From Roseomonas sp. CECT 9278 (GTDB lineage: Bacteria > Pseudomonadota > Alphaproteobacteria > Acetobacterales > Acetobacteraceae): DNA of 64,000 bases. How positions within the stretch are numbered: position 1 is the stretch's first letter; each line of letters starts with the position of its first letter. Of this stretch, positions 1-8,860 are shown piece after piece. The notes beneath the pieces are model-generated. The model saw only the letters and a program-made list of their open reading frames with translations. It ran no database searches and was not told where the DNA came from. The position numbers and the translations under genes are program-made. The DNA is taken from assembly GCF_918698155.1 (NCBI RefSeq), contig NZ_CAKKLX010000010.1, forward strand, positions 1-64,000. Direction: 5' to 3'.

Positions 1-83
1 ATATTTTTTTATTAAGGGAACGGCGCCCACCGAGATCTACACACTGCGTATCGTCGGCAGCGTCAGGTGTGTATAAGGGACAG
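1..83. other. Sequencing adapter left on contig end
   Basis: This is not genomic DNA. Bases 20-42 match the Illumina P5 primer tail with one substitution, 43-50 read as an 8-base index, and 51-83 match the Nextera read-1 transposon adapter ending in GACAG, with A-to-G differences at 66 and 78. Bases 1-19 are low-complexity or degraded adapter. Genomic sequence begins at about 84. The adapter match is from memory of the published oligonucleotides; the differences look like sequencing or consensus errors. Confidence 0.95.
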
Positions 84-1704
84 GGAATCCGCCGGGCGTG
101 CGCGGCGGCGGCCCGGTCAGCGCGCGCAGCCGCGCCGCCAGCGCGGCATCGCCGGGCAGCCGCGCGAGGCCATCGCGCAGCGCCGCCACCGCCTCCGCCC
201 GGCGATCGAGCGCCACCAGCGCATCCACCCAGCCCAGCAGCGCGTCCTGCCGCGCGGGATGGGCCTGCACCAGGCGGCGGAACATGCGCTCCGCCTGCGC
301 GGCGCGGCCGCCCAGCAGGACCGTCCGCGCATGCCATTCCTGCACCTGGGGGTTCGCCGGCAGGCGCGATGCGGCGCGCTGCGCCATCCCCATCGCCTCG
401 GGCAGGGCGCCGCGGGCGGCCAGCACGGCGCTGAGCCCGAACAACGCCTGGCCGGCGCGCGCATCGCGCGCCAGCACGGCGCGGAACACCGCCTCCGCCT
501 CGGCCTGGCGGGCCGGGCCGGCGGCGTTCAACAGATGGCCGTAGTGGCAGCCCAGGTCGATGTCGTCGGGCAAGGCAGCATGGCCCGCGGCGGCGGCCGC
601 CAGCGCATCCTGGGCGCGGCCCTGCGCCGCCAGGGCGAGGCTGAGCCCCAGCTGCAGGTCGGCCGCCTGCGGCCGCAGGTCGATGGCGCGGCGGAAGGTC
701 GCCTCGGCATCGGCGGGGGCGCCGGCGGCCAGCAGCAGGTGCGCCGCGCGGCCGACGCGTGCGCCCGCGCGAGGCGACAGGTCGGCCAGCGTCCGGCAGG
801 CCTCGGCGGCTTCGGCCGAGCGGCCCAGCGCGATCAGCCGCAACGCGCGGTCGGCCAGCGAATCGGCGCGTTCGTAGCGCAGCACGGCGGGCGCCACGCC
901 CAGTTCGCCGGCGCGCGTCCACAGCGCCTCCGCCAGGCGGGCGTGGCCGCGGCCGAAGGCGGCGCGCGCCATCAGGCGGAACCAGTGGCCGGATTTCGCG
1001 CGGCGTTCGCGCAGCACGGCGCGCATCGCCACGGCATCGCCATCCAGCGCGGCGGCCAGCATCGCCTCCAGCGTCTCGGTGCCGGCCAGCAGCCAGATGG
1101 CGGCGTGGCCGGACAGCGGGGCGCGCAGCAGGTGGGCCGCGCCGGCATCGGCGGCCAGCCGCGCATTGCGCCAGTCGATCGTGTCGTAGGGGTCGGCGAT
1201 CACCGCCGCGAAGGGCGCCATGTCGGCGGCACGGATCCGCATGTCACGGTGCAGTTGCGGGCGGTGGAAGCGATGGAAGCGGCCGTCCCAGGGCACGTCG
1301 CCGGGCGCGATGCTGGCTTGCGGCGCCACCGCGATGGTGCTGCACGCCCCCAGCAGCGCGGCATGCTTCAGCGCCCCATGCGCCCCCATGCTGTAGCCAT
1401 ACGTCACCGCGCGCGGCTTCAGGACCTGGCGGATGGCGTCGGACGCCGCTTCCATCGAGGCCCGGGGGAACCAGTTCTCCCGCTTGGCGACGATGCCGAC
1501 GGTGTCGAGGCCGAGCTTGGTCGCCGCCTCCTCCCCCCAGAAGACCTTGCCGTCGGGGCGGAAGGTAAGGTCCGAGAAGGTCACGAGGCTGTGCGCCGAG
1601 GGACCGGGCTTGTGGATGACCACGATCTCCCGGTCGCGGAAGATCACCTGCCGCGGGTCGGGGGCCGGCTTGCGCCGTCGCGCGGGGCGGGCCGGTGGCG
1701 GCAT
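84..1704 (-). CDS. Alpha/beta-hydrolase-like protein with TPR repeats, truncated by contig end
   Basis: The frame starts at 1704 and runs off the real sequence at 84, so the C-terminus is missing; any residues read past that come from the adapter. The N-terminal ~200 residues resemble an alpha/beta hydrolase, with a GYSMG nucleophile-elbow motif near residue 104 and a possible catalytic His (SGHAAIW) near 200. After about residue 250 it becomes Ala/Leu/Arg-rich helical repeats of TPR type, for example around residues 340-400. The ATG shares one base with the stop of the upstream bolA-like gene (TGATG), suggesting translational coupling. Similar hydrolase-plus-TPR proteins occur near polysaccharide genes in other Rhodospirillales, but substrate and role cannot be read from the sequence. 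Confidence 0.75.
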
Positions 1705-1988
1705 CAGCGCCGCGCCGCTTCCTCGGGCGTCAGCAGGCGCAGGGCCAGGGCATGCAGGCCGCCGGCGAATTCACCGGCCAGCACGTCGTGCACGGCGCGC
1801 GATCGCGCGACGCGGGATTGCCCGGCGAAGGCGGCGGCGACGATGGTCACGCTGTAGTGCGTCTGCCCGCCCGGACGGGCACCGGCATGGCCGGCGTGGC
1901 TGGCGCTGTCGTCCTGCACGGTGATCTCGGCCGGCGCGAAGGCGGCGTGCAAGGTGTCGCGGATGCGGGTGGCGCGGCTGTGGTCCAT
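1704..1988 (-). CDS. bolA: BolA family protein
   Basis: About 94 residues, the usual BolA length. It begins MDHSRATRIRDTLHAAF, and the central THYSVTIVAAAF followed by SRVARSRAVHDVL matches the BolA fold, including the RH-type helix region before a conserved His. BolA proteins partner monothiol glutaredoxins in Fe-S cluster trafficking and also affect transcription and morphology. The ATG at 1988 was chosen because the longer frame back to 2156 has unrelated composition and would overlap the divergent J-domain gene. It is transcribed away from that gene across an 85 bp gap and overlaps the next gene by one base. The His is within SRAVHDVL and no Cys is present, as is common in BolA1/BolA3-like types. 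Confidence 0.88.
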   Translation of the reverse strand: MDHSRATRIRDTLHAAFAPAEITVQDDSASHAGHAGARPGGQTHYSVTIVAAAFAGQSRVARSRAVHDVLAGEFAGGLHALALRLLTPEEAARR

Positions 1989-2073
1989 GCGCGGTTTTCG
2001 ATCCTCGGGCGCGCGCTGCCAAGGGGGTGTCTCACGGCTTGCGGGAAGTGCCGCTGCCTCCCATAACGTCGGG

Positions 2074-2685
2074 ATGCGAAAGGGTGGCAGGAAGGTCGAG
2101 CCGGATCCCGAGGACGCCGGCGTGCCGGCGCATGCCTGCGAACACCCCGGCTGCACCGAACCCGGCCTGTTCCGTGCCCCGCGCGACCGATCGCTGCGCC
2201 ATTTCCTGTGGTTCTGCCTGCCCCATGTGCGCGACTACAACAAGGCGTGGGACTACTACAAAGGCATGGCGCCCAACGAGATCGAGGCGCATCTGCGCGA
2301 CGATACCGCCTGGCAGCGCCCGACCTGGCCGCTCGGGCGCCTGGGTGGCGCCGGGCGCTTCGATGCCGAGATCCTGCGCGACCCGCTCGGCGTGCTGAAC
2401 GGCGAAGCGCCCACCGCCCGGCGCCGCCCGCGCGACGTGGTCGAGGTACCACCCGAATTGCGCGCCGCGCTCGAACTCATGGACCTGTCCTGGCCGCTCG
2501 ACCAGGTCGAGCTGCGCACGCGCTACAAGGACCTGGCGAAGCGCTACCACCCGGATGCCACCGGGGGGGACCGCGCCGCCGAGGACCGGCTGAAGGACAT
2601 CAACCGGGCCTATAGCCTGCTCAAGCGCCGCGTGCCGGCGCGCGGGCGCGTGGCGGCCGAACCTGCCGGTGCGCCCGCCGGGTAG
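2074..2685 (+). CDS. J-domain (DnaJ-like) protein
   Basis: A 203-residue protein. The J domain is at the C-terminus (about residues 140-190): LRTRYKDLAKRYHPDATGG with the HPD motif that stimulates DnaK ATPase, then EDRLKDINRAYSLLK. The N-terminal part contains Cys/His residues (ACEHPGCTEPG, FCLPHV) that could bind a metal or simply be structural. The ATG at 2074 was chosen over in-frame starts further left, which would overlap the divergent bolA promoter. It lies 57 bp before cobS on the same strand and may share its transcript. Its client is unknown; the position suggests a chaperone partner for cobaltochelatase subunits, which is inference only. Confidence 0.88.
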   Translation: MRKGGRKVEPDPEDAGVPAHACEHPGCTEPGLFRAPRDRSLRHFLWFCLPHVRDYNKAWDYYKGMAPNEIEAHLRDDTAWQRPTWPLGRLGGAGRFDAEILRDPLGVLNGEAPTARRRPRDVVEVPPELRAALELMDLSWPLDQVELRTRYKDLAKRYHPDATGGDRAAEDRLKDINRAYSLLKRRVPARGRVAAEPAGAPAG

Positions 2686-2742
2686 CCGGATCGCCCGCGC
2701 GCCCCTAGTATGACACCCGACAGTGACGGAACCGGACTGCAG

Positions 2743-3747
2743 ATGAACAAGGTCGCCCAAATCTCCGAAATCCGCCCGACCTCGGCGATCGACGCGCCGG
2801 ACATCAAGGTGAAGGCGCGCGAGGCCTTCGGCCTCGACATCGACCTTGAGGTCCCCGGCTATTCGATCCGCACCGAACACGTGCCGGAGATCGACAGCAC
2901 CTATCGCTTCGACAAGGAGACCACGCTCGCGATCGTGGCGGGCTTTGCCTACAACCGCCGCGTGATGATCCAGGGCTATCACGGCACCGGGAAATCCACG
3001 CATATCGAGCAGGTGGCGGCGCGGCTGAACTGGCCCTGCATCCGCGTCAACCTCGACAGCCACATCTCGCGCATCGACCTGATCGGCAAGGACGCGATCG
3101 TCCTGAAGGACGGCAAGCAGGTCACCGAATTCCGCGAGGGCATCCTGCCCTGGGCGCTGCAGCACCCCTGCGCGCTGGTCTTCGACGAATACGATGCCGG
3201 CCGCCCGGACGTGATGTTCGTGATCCAGCGTGTTCTGGAAGTCGAGGGCAAGCTGACGCTGCTCGACCAGAACAAGGTGATCCGGCCGAACCCGAATTTC
3301 CGCCTGTTCGCCACCGCGAACACGGTGGGCCTGGGCGACACCACCGGCCTGTACCACGGCACGCAGCAGATCAATCAGGGCCAGATGGACCGCTGGTCGA
3401 TCGTGGCGACGCTGAACTACCTGCCGCACAAGATGGAGACCGAGATCGTCCTCGCGAAGATGGGCAAGGAAGGCGACGCCAAGGCCAAGAAGCAGGTCGA
3501 GGCGATGGTCGCGCTGGCCGACCTGACGCGCGCGGGCTTCATCGCGGGTGACATCAGCACGGTGATGTCGCCGCGCACCGTCATCACCTGGGCGGAGAAT
3601 GCGCGCATCTTCGGCGATGTCGGCTTCGCCTTCCGCCTCACCTTCCTCAACAAGTGCGACGAGGCGGAGCGCGCGACGGTGGCGGAATACTACCAGCGCT
3701 GCTTCAACGAGGAAGTCTCGACGGGGTTGTTGAAGAAGGCCGGCTGA
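2743..3747 (+). CDS. cobS: Cobaltochelatase subunit CobS
   Basis: AAA+ ATPase subunit of the aerobic cobaltochelatase CobNST, which inserts cobalt into hydrogenobyrinate a,c-diamide using ATP. Walker A is GYHGTGKST near residue 88 and Walker B is [10 protein letters not shown] near 148; the AAA+ sensor region [14 protein letters not shown] follows. The roughly 334-residue length is normal. The ATG at 2743 gives the family-like N-terminus ([12 protein letters not shown]); an in-frame ATG at 2710 would add 11 residues. cobT follows after a 237 bp gap. CobN, the large catalytic subunit, is not in this window. Confidence 0.96.
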   Translation: MNKVAQISEIRPTSAIDAPDIKVKAREAFGLDIDLEVPGYSIRTEHVPEIDSTYRFDKETTLAIVAGFAYNRRVMIQGYHGTGKSTHIEQVAARLNWPCIRVNLDSHISRIDLIGKDAIVLKDGKQVTEFREGILPWALQHPCALVFDEYDAGRPDVMFVIQRVLEVEGKLTLLDQNKVIRPNPNFRLFATANTVGLGDTTGLYHGTQQINQGQMDRWSIVATLNYLPHKMETEIVLAKMGKEGDAKAKKQVEAMVALADLTRAGFIAGDISTVMSPRTVITWAENARIFGDVGFAFRLTFLNKCDEAERATVAEYYQRCFNEEVSTGLLKKAG

Positions 3748-3784
3748 CGGCGCGCCGCCGGGGGCCGGAGATTCTGTCGCCGGC

Positions 3785-3953
3785 ACGCAGTAACGCAGAC
3801 GGCCGCCCTGACGACGCCGCCCCACCGCGCCGCAGGCGGAGGGGCGAGGCCCGGATGGGTCCGGCCGTGACGAACGCAGTAACGTAGAAGGCCGTCCTGA
3901 TGACGGAGCCCCGCAGGCGCGCAGCGCCGAGGAGCGAAGTCTGAGTCAGGCCG
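3785..3953. repeat. Imperfect direct repeat between cobS and cobT
   Basis: Two copies of roughly 80 bp, at 3785-3864 and 3875-3953, start with ACGCAGTAACG and share AGACGGCC/AGAAGGCC, CCTGACGACG/CCTGATGACG and GAGGGGCGAGG/GAGGAGCGAAG, at about 70% identity by eye. They fill the only sizeable gap of this gene pair. No open frame looks genuine here, and no clear terminator is seen. Confidence 0.6.
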
Positions 3954-3984
3954 GCCCGCCGAAGCGCAGCGGAGGCCAAACTTC

Positions 3985-5859
3985 ATGTCCGGCAAGCAGG
4001 ACCTGACGCGGCAGGAAGAATTCAAGCGCGCCACCGCCGGCGCGTTGCGCGCCATCGCGCATGCCGATCCGGAAGTTCAGGTGGCCTTCCAGCCCGGCCC
4101 CTCCGGCGTGGCCGGCAAGCGCGTGCGCCTGCCGCTGCCCACGCGCGCGCTGCCGCCCGCCGAGATGGCCAAGCTGCGCGGTGCCGCCGATGCCGCGGCC
4201 CTGCGCCTGCGCCACCACGATGAATCCCTGCACGCCCAGCGCATCCCCGGCCGGCGCGAGGCGCGCGAGGTGTTCGACGCGCTGGAGCAGGTGCGCGTCG
4301 AGACCGTCGGCTCCAAGCACATGTCGGGTGTGGCCGCCAACCTGCGCGCCAAGCTGACCGAGGAATGCGAGGCCGAGGGCTACGACCGCATGACGCGGAA
4401 GGACCAGCTCCCGCTGCCTGCCGCGCTGGCGATGATCGCGCGCGAGAAGCTGACCGGCGACGCCGCGCCGGCGATCGCGCATCGCGTGCTCGACCTGTGG
4501 CGCGACACGCTGGGCGACAAGGCCGACGAGGCACTGGCCGAGATGGCGACCAGCGCCGACGACCAGGCCGCCTTCGCCCGCGCCGCGCGCAAGCTGCTGA
4601 CCGCGCTCGACCTGGCCGAGGCCGAGGTGGAAGCCGAATCCGAGCAGCAGGACGAGGAAGGCGACGAGGGCGGCGAGAGCACCCCCCAGCAGGACCAGTC
4701 CGGCGAGGGCCAGTCGTCCTCCGAGCAGGAGGACCAGATGCTCGGCGCCCAGCCCGAGCAGATGCAGGGCGAGGCGTCGGACGAGGAAGGCGAGGAGACC
4801 GAGGAGGATGGTGCGGCGGCCGATGGCGACGACAAGCCCGGCGGCCCGCAGCAGCGCCGCGAGGTGCCGCAGGTCGATGACACCACGCGCTACCACGCCT
4901 TCACCACGCAGTTCGACGAGACGGTCTCCGCCGACGACCTCTGCGACCCGGATGAATTGAACCGGCTGCGCCAGCAGCTCGACCAGCAGCTGTCGCATCT
5001 GCAGGGCGTGGTATCGAAGCTGGCGAACCGGCTGCAGCGCCGGCTGCTGGCGCAGCAGCAGCGCGCCTGGGAATTCGACCTCGAGGAAGGGATGCTGGAT
5101 GCCGCGCGGCTGACGCGCGTGGTGACCAACCCGATGCACGCGCTGTCCTACAAGCGGGAGCGCGACACCGATTTCCGCGACACCGTCGTCTCCCTGCTGA
5201 TCGACAATTCGGGGTCGATGCGCGGGCGGCCGATCACGGTGGCGGCGATGTGCTGCGACATCCTGGCGCGCACGCTCGAGCGTTGCTCGGTGAAGGTCGA
5301 GATCCTGGGCTTCACCACGCGCGCCTGGAAGGGCGGGCAGTCGCGCGAGCGCTGGGTGCAGGAGGGCAAGCCGCGCAACCCCGGGCGCCTGAACGACCTG
5401 CGCCACGTGGTCTACAAGGCGGCCGATGCGCCATGGCGCCGTGCGCGCAAGAATCTCGGGCTGATGCTGCGCGAGGGGCTGCTCAAGGAAAACATCGACG
5501 GCGAGGCGCTGGAATGGGCCTACAAGCGGCTGCTGCCGCGCCCGGAACATCGCCGCATCCTGATGGTGATCAGCGATGGCGCGCCGGTCGATGACAGCAC
5601 GCTGTCGGTCAACCCGGGCAACTACCTGGAACGCCACCTGCGGAAGGTCATCCACGAGATCGAGGGCCGCAACCAGGTCGAGCTGATCGCCATCGGCATC
5701 GGGCATGACGTGACGCGGTACTATCGCCGCGCGGTCACCATCGTGGATGCGGAGGAACTCGGCGGCACCATGATGAAGAAGCTGGCCGAACTGTTCGACG
5801 AGGATGCCGCGGAGGCTTGGCAGCGTGCGGCAGCGGAGCGCGGGCCGGTCCTGGTGTGA
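3985..5859 (+). CDS. cobT: Cobaltochelatase subunit CobT
   Basis: A 624-residue CobT, second chaperone-like subunit of aerobic cobaltochelatase. Residues 1-200 form the N-terminal domain. About 208-290 is a strongly acidic, Gln/Glu/Asp-rich low-complexity linker, typical of CobT. The C-terminal von Willebrand A domain carries the MIDAS motif DNSGS near residue 408 and a further ISDGAPVDD segment near 530. CobS and CobT form stacked hexameric rings that act on CobN. The ATG at 3985 begins [13 protein letters not shown], matching family starts. The VWA domain appears complete, so the pair should be functional if cobN is present elsewhere. Confidence 0.96.
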   Translation: MSGKQDLTRQEEFKRATAGALRAIAHADPEVQVAFQPGPSGVAGKRVRLPLPTRALPPAEMAKLRGAADAAALRLRHHDESLHAQRIPGRREAREVFDALEQVRVETVGSKHMSGVAANLRAKLTEECEAEGYDRMTRKDQLPLPAALAMIAREKLTGDAAPAIAHRVLDLWRDTLGDKADEALAEMATSADDQAAFARAARKLLTALDLAEAEVEAESEQQDEEGDEGGESTPQQDQSGEGQSSSEQEDQMLGAQPEQMQGEASDEEGEETEEDGAAADGDDKPGGPQQRREVPQVDDTTRYHAFTTQFDETVSADDLCDPDELNRLRQQLDQQLSHLQGVVSKLANRLQRRLLAQQQRAWEFDLEEGMLDAARLTRVVTNPMHALSYKRERDTDFRDTVVSLLIDNSGSMRGRPITVAAMCCDILARTLERCSVKVEILGFTTRAWKGGQSRERWVQEGKPRNPGRLNDLRHVVYKAADAPWRRARKNLGLMLREGLLKENIDGEALEWAYKRLLPRPEHRRILMVISDGAPVDDSTLSVNPGNYLERHLRKVIHEIEGRNQVELIAIGIGHDVTRYYRRAVTIVDAEELGGTMMKKLAELFDEDAAEAWQRAAAERGPVLV

Positions 5860-5922
5860 TGCGCCAAGGCGCACCGCCAGGCTGCGTGGTTCCGCACGCC
5901 CGCGGCGCGACTCAGCGCCCCG

Positions 5923-6924
5923 GTGCCGACCGCGGACCCGTTCTGGTGTGACGCGCCGGCCGCGGGCGCCGGCGCCCTGACGCGCCGCGCCTTCCTCGCC
6001 GCAGGCGCGCTGCTCACCGCCTGCACGTGCGCGCCCTTGGCGGCCAGCCAGGCCGGCACCCGCCTGCCGCCCATTCCGCTGGACGGCCGGCTGCGCAGCC
6101 TCGGCGGCTTCGAGATCGACGCCGCGCGCATCGGCGCAGCGAACCTCTCCGGCATCCACCTGGACGACGACCTGGTCGCGACCATGGTCGACGATCGCGG
6201 CCGCTGGGCGCAGGCGCGCATCGAACTGCATGACGGGCGCGCGCATCGGCTGCTGCCCATCGCCGCCGGGCCGCTGCGCGACGGCGCCGGCCGCCCCTTG
6301 CCGCGCGGGCGTTCGGCCGATGCGGAATCCATCACGCGGCTGCCCGATGGCACCTGGCTGGTCGGCTACGAACGCTGGCACCGCATCCGCGCCTATCGGC
6401 AACTTGATGGTCCCGGCGCCTATGTGGATGCGCCGCCGGGGCTCGACCGCGCACCGATCAATGGCGGGCTGGAGGGGCTGACGCTGCTGGCCGATGGCCG
6501 GCTGCTGGCGCTGACCGAGGAACTGCCCGCGCCCGGCCAGCCCGCGCTGCGCCAGGGCTGGATCGGCCGGCCCGGGCGCTGGATGCCCGTGGCCTGGCAG
6601 CCCGAACCCGGCTTCGTGCCCACCGATGTCGCGGGCCTGCCCGATGGCGGCGCGCTGGTGCTGGAACGCCGCTTCACCTGGCTGACCGGCTTCGCGGCGC
6701 GGGTCGCGGTGCTGCCGGCGGCGATGCTGCGCGCCGCGCGCGAGGGCAGCGTGCTGCGCGGCGAAACCGTCCTGCGCCTCGATGGCGACCCGCTGCCCGC
6801 CGAGAACTGGGAAGGCGTGGCCGCCGCGCGCCATGGCGGGCGCACCATCGTCGCGCTGGTGGCGGACGACAACGGCAGCGCGATCCAGCGCAGCCTGATG
6901 CTGCTGTTCGAATGGCGCGGCTGA
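5923..6924 (+). CDS. Esterase-like phytase-family protein, exported
   Basis: About 333 residues resembling the esterase-like activity of phytase family (beta-propeller; Pfam13449 type). After a short N-terminus there is a twin-arginine-like signal, TRRAFLAAGALLTAC, with a possible lipobox Cys (LTAC) near residue 34, so the protein is probably exported and perhaps lipid-anchored. Later segments such as SRSADAESITRLPDG-like text, GGLEGLTLLADGRLLAL and FVPTDVAGLPDGG are the repeated blade motifs of this family. The GTG at 5923 is the only start that keeps the whole signal; a shorter start cannot be excluded. It follows cobT by 63 bp. The substrate is unknown. Confidence 0.8.
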   Translation: MPTADPFWCDAPAAGAGALTRRAFLAAGALLTACTCAPLAASQAGTRLPPIPLDGRLRSLGGFEIDAARIGAANLSGIHLDDDLVATMVDDRGRWAQARIELHDGRAHRLLPIAAGPLRDGAGRPLPRGRSADAESITRLPDGTWLVGYERWHRIRAYRQLDGPGAYVDAPPGLDRAPINGGLEGLTLLADGRLLALTEELPAPGQPALRQGWIGRPGRWMPVAWQPEPGFVPTDVAGLPDGGALVLERRFTWLTGFAARVAVLPAAMLRAAREGSVLRGETVLRLDGDPLPAENWEGVAAARHGGRTIVALVADDNGSAIQRSLMLLFEWRG

Positions 6925-6933
6925 TGCGGCGCC

Positions 6934-7698
6934 TCAGCCCGGCTCGCCCTCGACCGGGTTGGCCCCGCAGGCACGCATGAAGACCAGCACGTCGTGCGCG
7001 GCCTGCTTCACCGCCTCCTCATCCGTGCCCTTCGCGACCACCGCCACGCCGCCGCCACCGGTCCGGTAATAGGGGTAGGAGCCGAGATCGAGGTCGGGAT
7101 AGCGCGCCTGGATCACCGCCAGCCCCTCGGCGATGCGCCCTTCCATCAACCCGTTCGCGTGCACCGCGGCCGAGACCACCGGCGGCCCGCCCTTCAGCGT
7201 CGGCGCAAGTGCTTCGAACATCGCCTGCATGATGCGCGGCACGCCGGCCATCACGTGGACATTGCCCATGGTGAAGCCCGGCGCGATCGAGATGATGTTG
7301 TCGATCAGCGCGGCCCCGCGCGGCATCGTCGCCATGCGCTGGCGCGCCGTGTTGAACTCGCCCGGCGGGGATTGCCGCGCATAGTGGGATTCGAGCCGCC
7401 GCCAGGCCTCCGGCTGCGGTTCCCATGGCACGCCGAAGGCTTCCGCGACGCATTCGCTGGTGATGTCGTCATGCGTCGGGCCGATGCCGCCGGTGGTGAA
7501 GACATGGTCATGCTTCGCGCGCACCTCGTTCAGCGTGGCGACGATGGTGGCGCGCACATCCGGGATCACGCGCACCTCGCGCAGCGGGATGCCGATCTCG
7601 CCCAGCCGCGTCGCGATGAACTTCAGGTTGGCATCCTGCGTACGGCCCGAGAGCACCTCGTTGCCGATGATGAGCAGGCAGGCGGTCGGGCTGGGCAT
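6934..7698 (-). CDS. Molybdopterin-binding (CinA N-terminal/MoCF) domain protein
   Basis: About 254 residues matching the stand-alone MoCF-biosynthesis domain found at the N-terminus of CinA: ACLLIIGNEVLSGRTQDANL at the start and the nucleotide/molybdopterin-binding TTGGIGPTHDDIT near residue 68. The C-terminal nicotinamide-mononucleotide deamidase domain of full CinA is absent, and the length fits the shorter family often called competence/damage-inducible protein A. The ATG at 7698 has a good ribosome-binding site (GGAGGA) about 9 bases upstream, so the longer frame to 7812 is rejected. It converges with the esterase-like gene (9 bp apart). The enzymatic reaction of the short form is not established. 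Confidence 0.88.
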   Translation of the reverse strand: MPSPTACLLIIGNEVLSGRTQDANLKFIATRLGEIGIPLREVRVIPDVRATIVATLNEVRAKHDHVFTTGGIGPTHDDITSECVAEAFGVPWEPQPEAWRRLESHYARQSPPGEFNTARQRMATMPRGAALIDNIISIAPGFTMGNVHVMAGVPRIMQAMFEALAPTLKGGPPVVSAAVHANGLMEGRIAEGLAVIQARYPDLDLGSYPYYRTGGGGVAVVAKGTDEEAVKQAAHDVLVFMRACGANPVEGEPG

Positions 7699-7842
7699 GG
7701 CGCGGTTCCTCCGGATGGCAGGGTAGAGCAGATCCCGATCCGAGGCAGTCCTCTCGTTCGGTGACGCTGCGCGCGGGATCGAGGCTACGCAGGCGTGCGG
7801 ACGCGCAACCACGCGCGCCGGCGGCCCTGGTCGCGCCGCCGG

Positions 7843-8490
7843 TCAGCCCGCCGGCCGGCGCAGCGCGATGTCGTACAGCGCCTCGCCGCCCAGCGAGAGG
7901 TAGGCGACCGGCCAGCCCTCGGCGGCGAGGAACTCGCAGACCGCCTGGTGCACCCCGAAGACGCCGAAGCCCGGCCGGACGATCCGCGCGAAGTCGTTGA
8001 ACACCAGCAGGCCGCCGGGCTTCACGCGGCCCTTGGCGGCCGCGATGTCGGCCACCACCGCCGCATAGCCGTGGTCGGCGTCGACATAGATCCAGTCGAA
8101 ATCCGCCGCCGCCGAGGCGCCGAGATAGCCCGTGGTCGTCGTCTCGTGCCGCCGCACCACGGGATGGCCCAGCACATCCGGCGCGCAGAGCGCGAAGGAC
8201 ACGTCGACCAGGTGCAGTTCGTCCGGCTGCACGATATCGAGGATCAGCCGCGCGAAATCGCCGCGATAGGTGCCGAGCTCGCAGACCCGCCCGCCCTTGG
8301 GCAGTCGCCGCAGCAGCTCCCCGCGGTCGGTCAGCAGCACGCAGCCCTCGAGCTGCGGCTGCGGGATGGCCGGGGCGGGCGGCGGTGGCGGCTGGAAGGC
8401 GAGTCGCGCCAGCCTCCCGACCATCTTGACCCGTTCCGGCAGCAGGCGACGCAGCGCAAGCTGCGCGCGATAGGCGGGCCCGGCGGTCAT
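7843..8490 (-). CDS. Class I SAM-dependent methyltransferase
   Basis: A 215-residue methyltransferase of the Methyltransf_24 type. SAM-binding motif I is VCELGTYRGDFARLI near residue 68, and DFDWIYVDADHGYAAV near 130 is the characteristic acidic segment; PGGLLVFNDF follows. A Pro-rich stretch (QPPPPPAPAIPQPQ) lies before the domain. The ATG at 8490 was chosen because the longer frame is Arg/Pro/Ala-rich shadow coding. It is divergent from a second methyltransferase and stands at the edge of the glycan region, so a role in modifying a sugar is plausible but unproven. Confidence 0.82.
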   Translation of the reverse strand: MTAGPAYRAQLALRRLLPERVKMVGRLARLAFQPPPPPAPAIPQPQLEGCVLLTDRGELLRRLPKGGRVCELGTYRGDFARLILDIVQPDELHLVDVSFALCAPDVLGHPVVRRHETTTTGYLGASAAADFDWIYVDADHGYAAVVADIAAAKGRVKPGGLLVFNDFARIVRPGFGVFGVHQAVCEFLAAEGWPVAYLSLGGEALYDIALRRPAG

Positions 8491-8860
8491 CGGCGGGGCG
8501 GGGCTGGGGCGCGGCGCATGGCGGCGGGCGGCATCCTGGCGGCGCCGGGAAAAGCCCCGGACCGGAGGGCGCTTATGGCGCGACCGCGGGATTGCGGCCA
8601 GGGGGCGCGCCGCGCAGGGGCGGGCGGGGCGCGCACCGCCGCGGCGCGCAGGGCGGGCAGGGCGCGCGCCGGGCGGGATGATTGCCAGGGGTCGGACGCT
8701 GCCATATAGCGATTCTGCGGTACCGGGGGGGACCGACCGGGCGGGCCTGGCCTGCCGGGGCACGCAAGCAGATCGAACAGGTCCTGTCCCCCAGGCATCG
8801 ACGACCCACGGCGCCGCCCCGCCGCCGGTTCGTCCATCGCGGGGCGCCTTAGGACACGCC
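8491..8860. other. Divergent intergenic region between two methyltransferases
   Basis: 370 bp with no convincing gene. It is extremely GC-rich with C/G homocopolymer-like runs between about 8560 and 8690. Both flanking genes start outward from it, so it must hold two promoters, but I see no clear -35/-10 pair or operator. Confidence 0.4.

Noticed and set aside
67-1857. Long forward open frame beginning MCIRDR
   Set aside because: It begins in adapter sequence and is antisense to the hydrolase/TPR gene; its Arg/Gln/Gly-rich text is a high-GC shadow.
3946-6834. 962-codon reverse frame across cobT and the esterase gene
   Set aside because: It is antisense to two well-supported genes and has only low-complexity Arg/Ala/Gln content.
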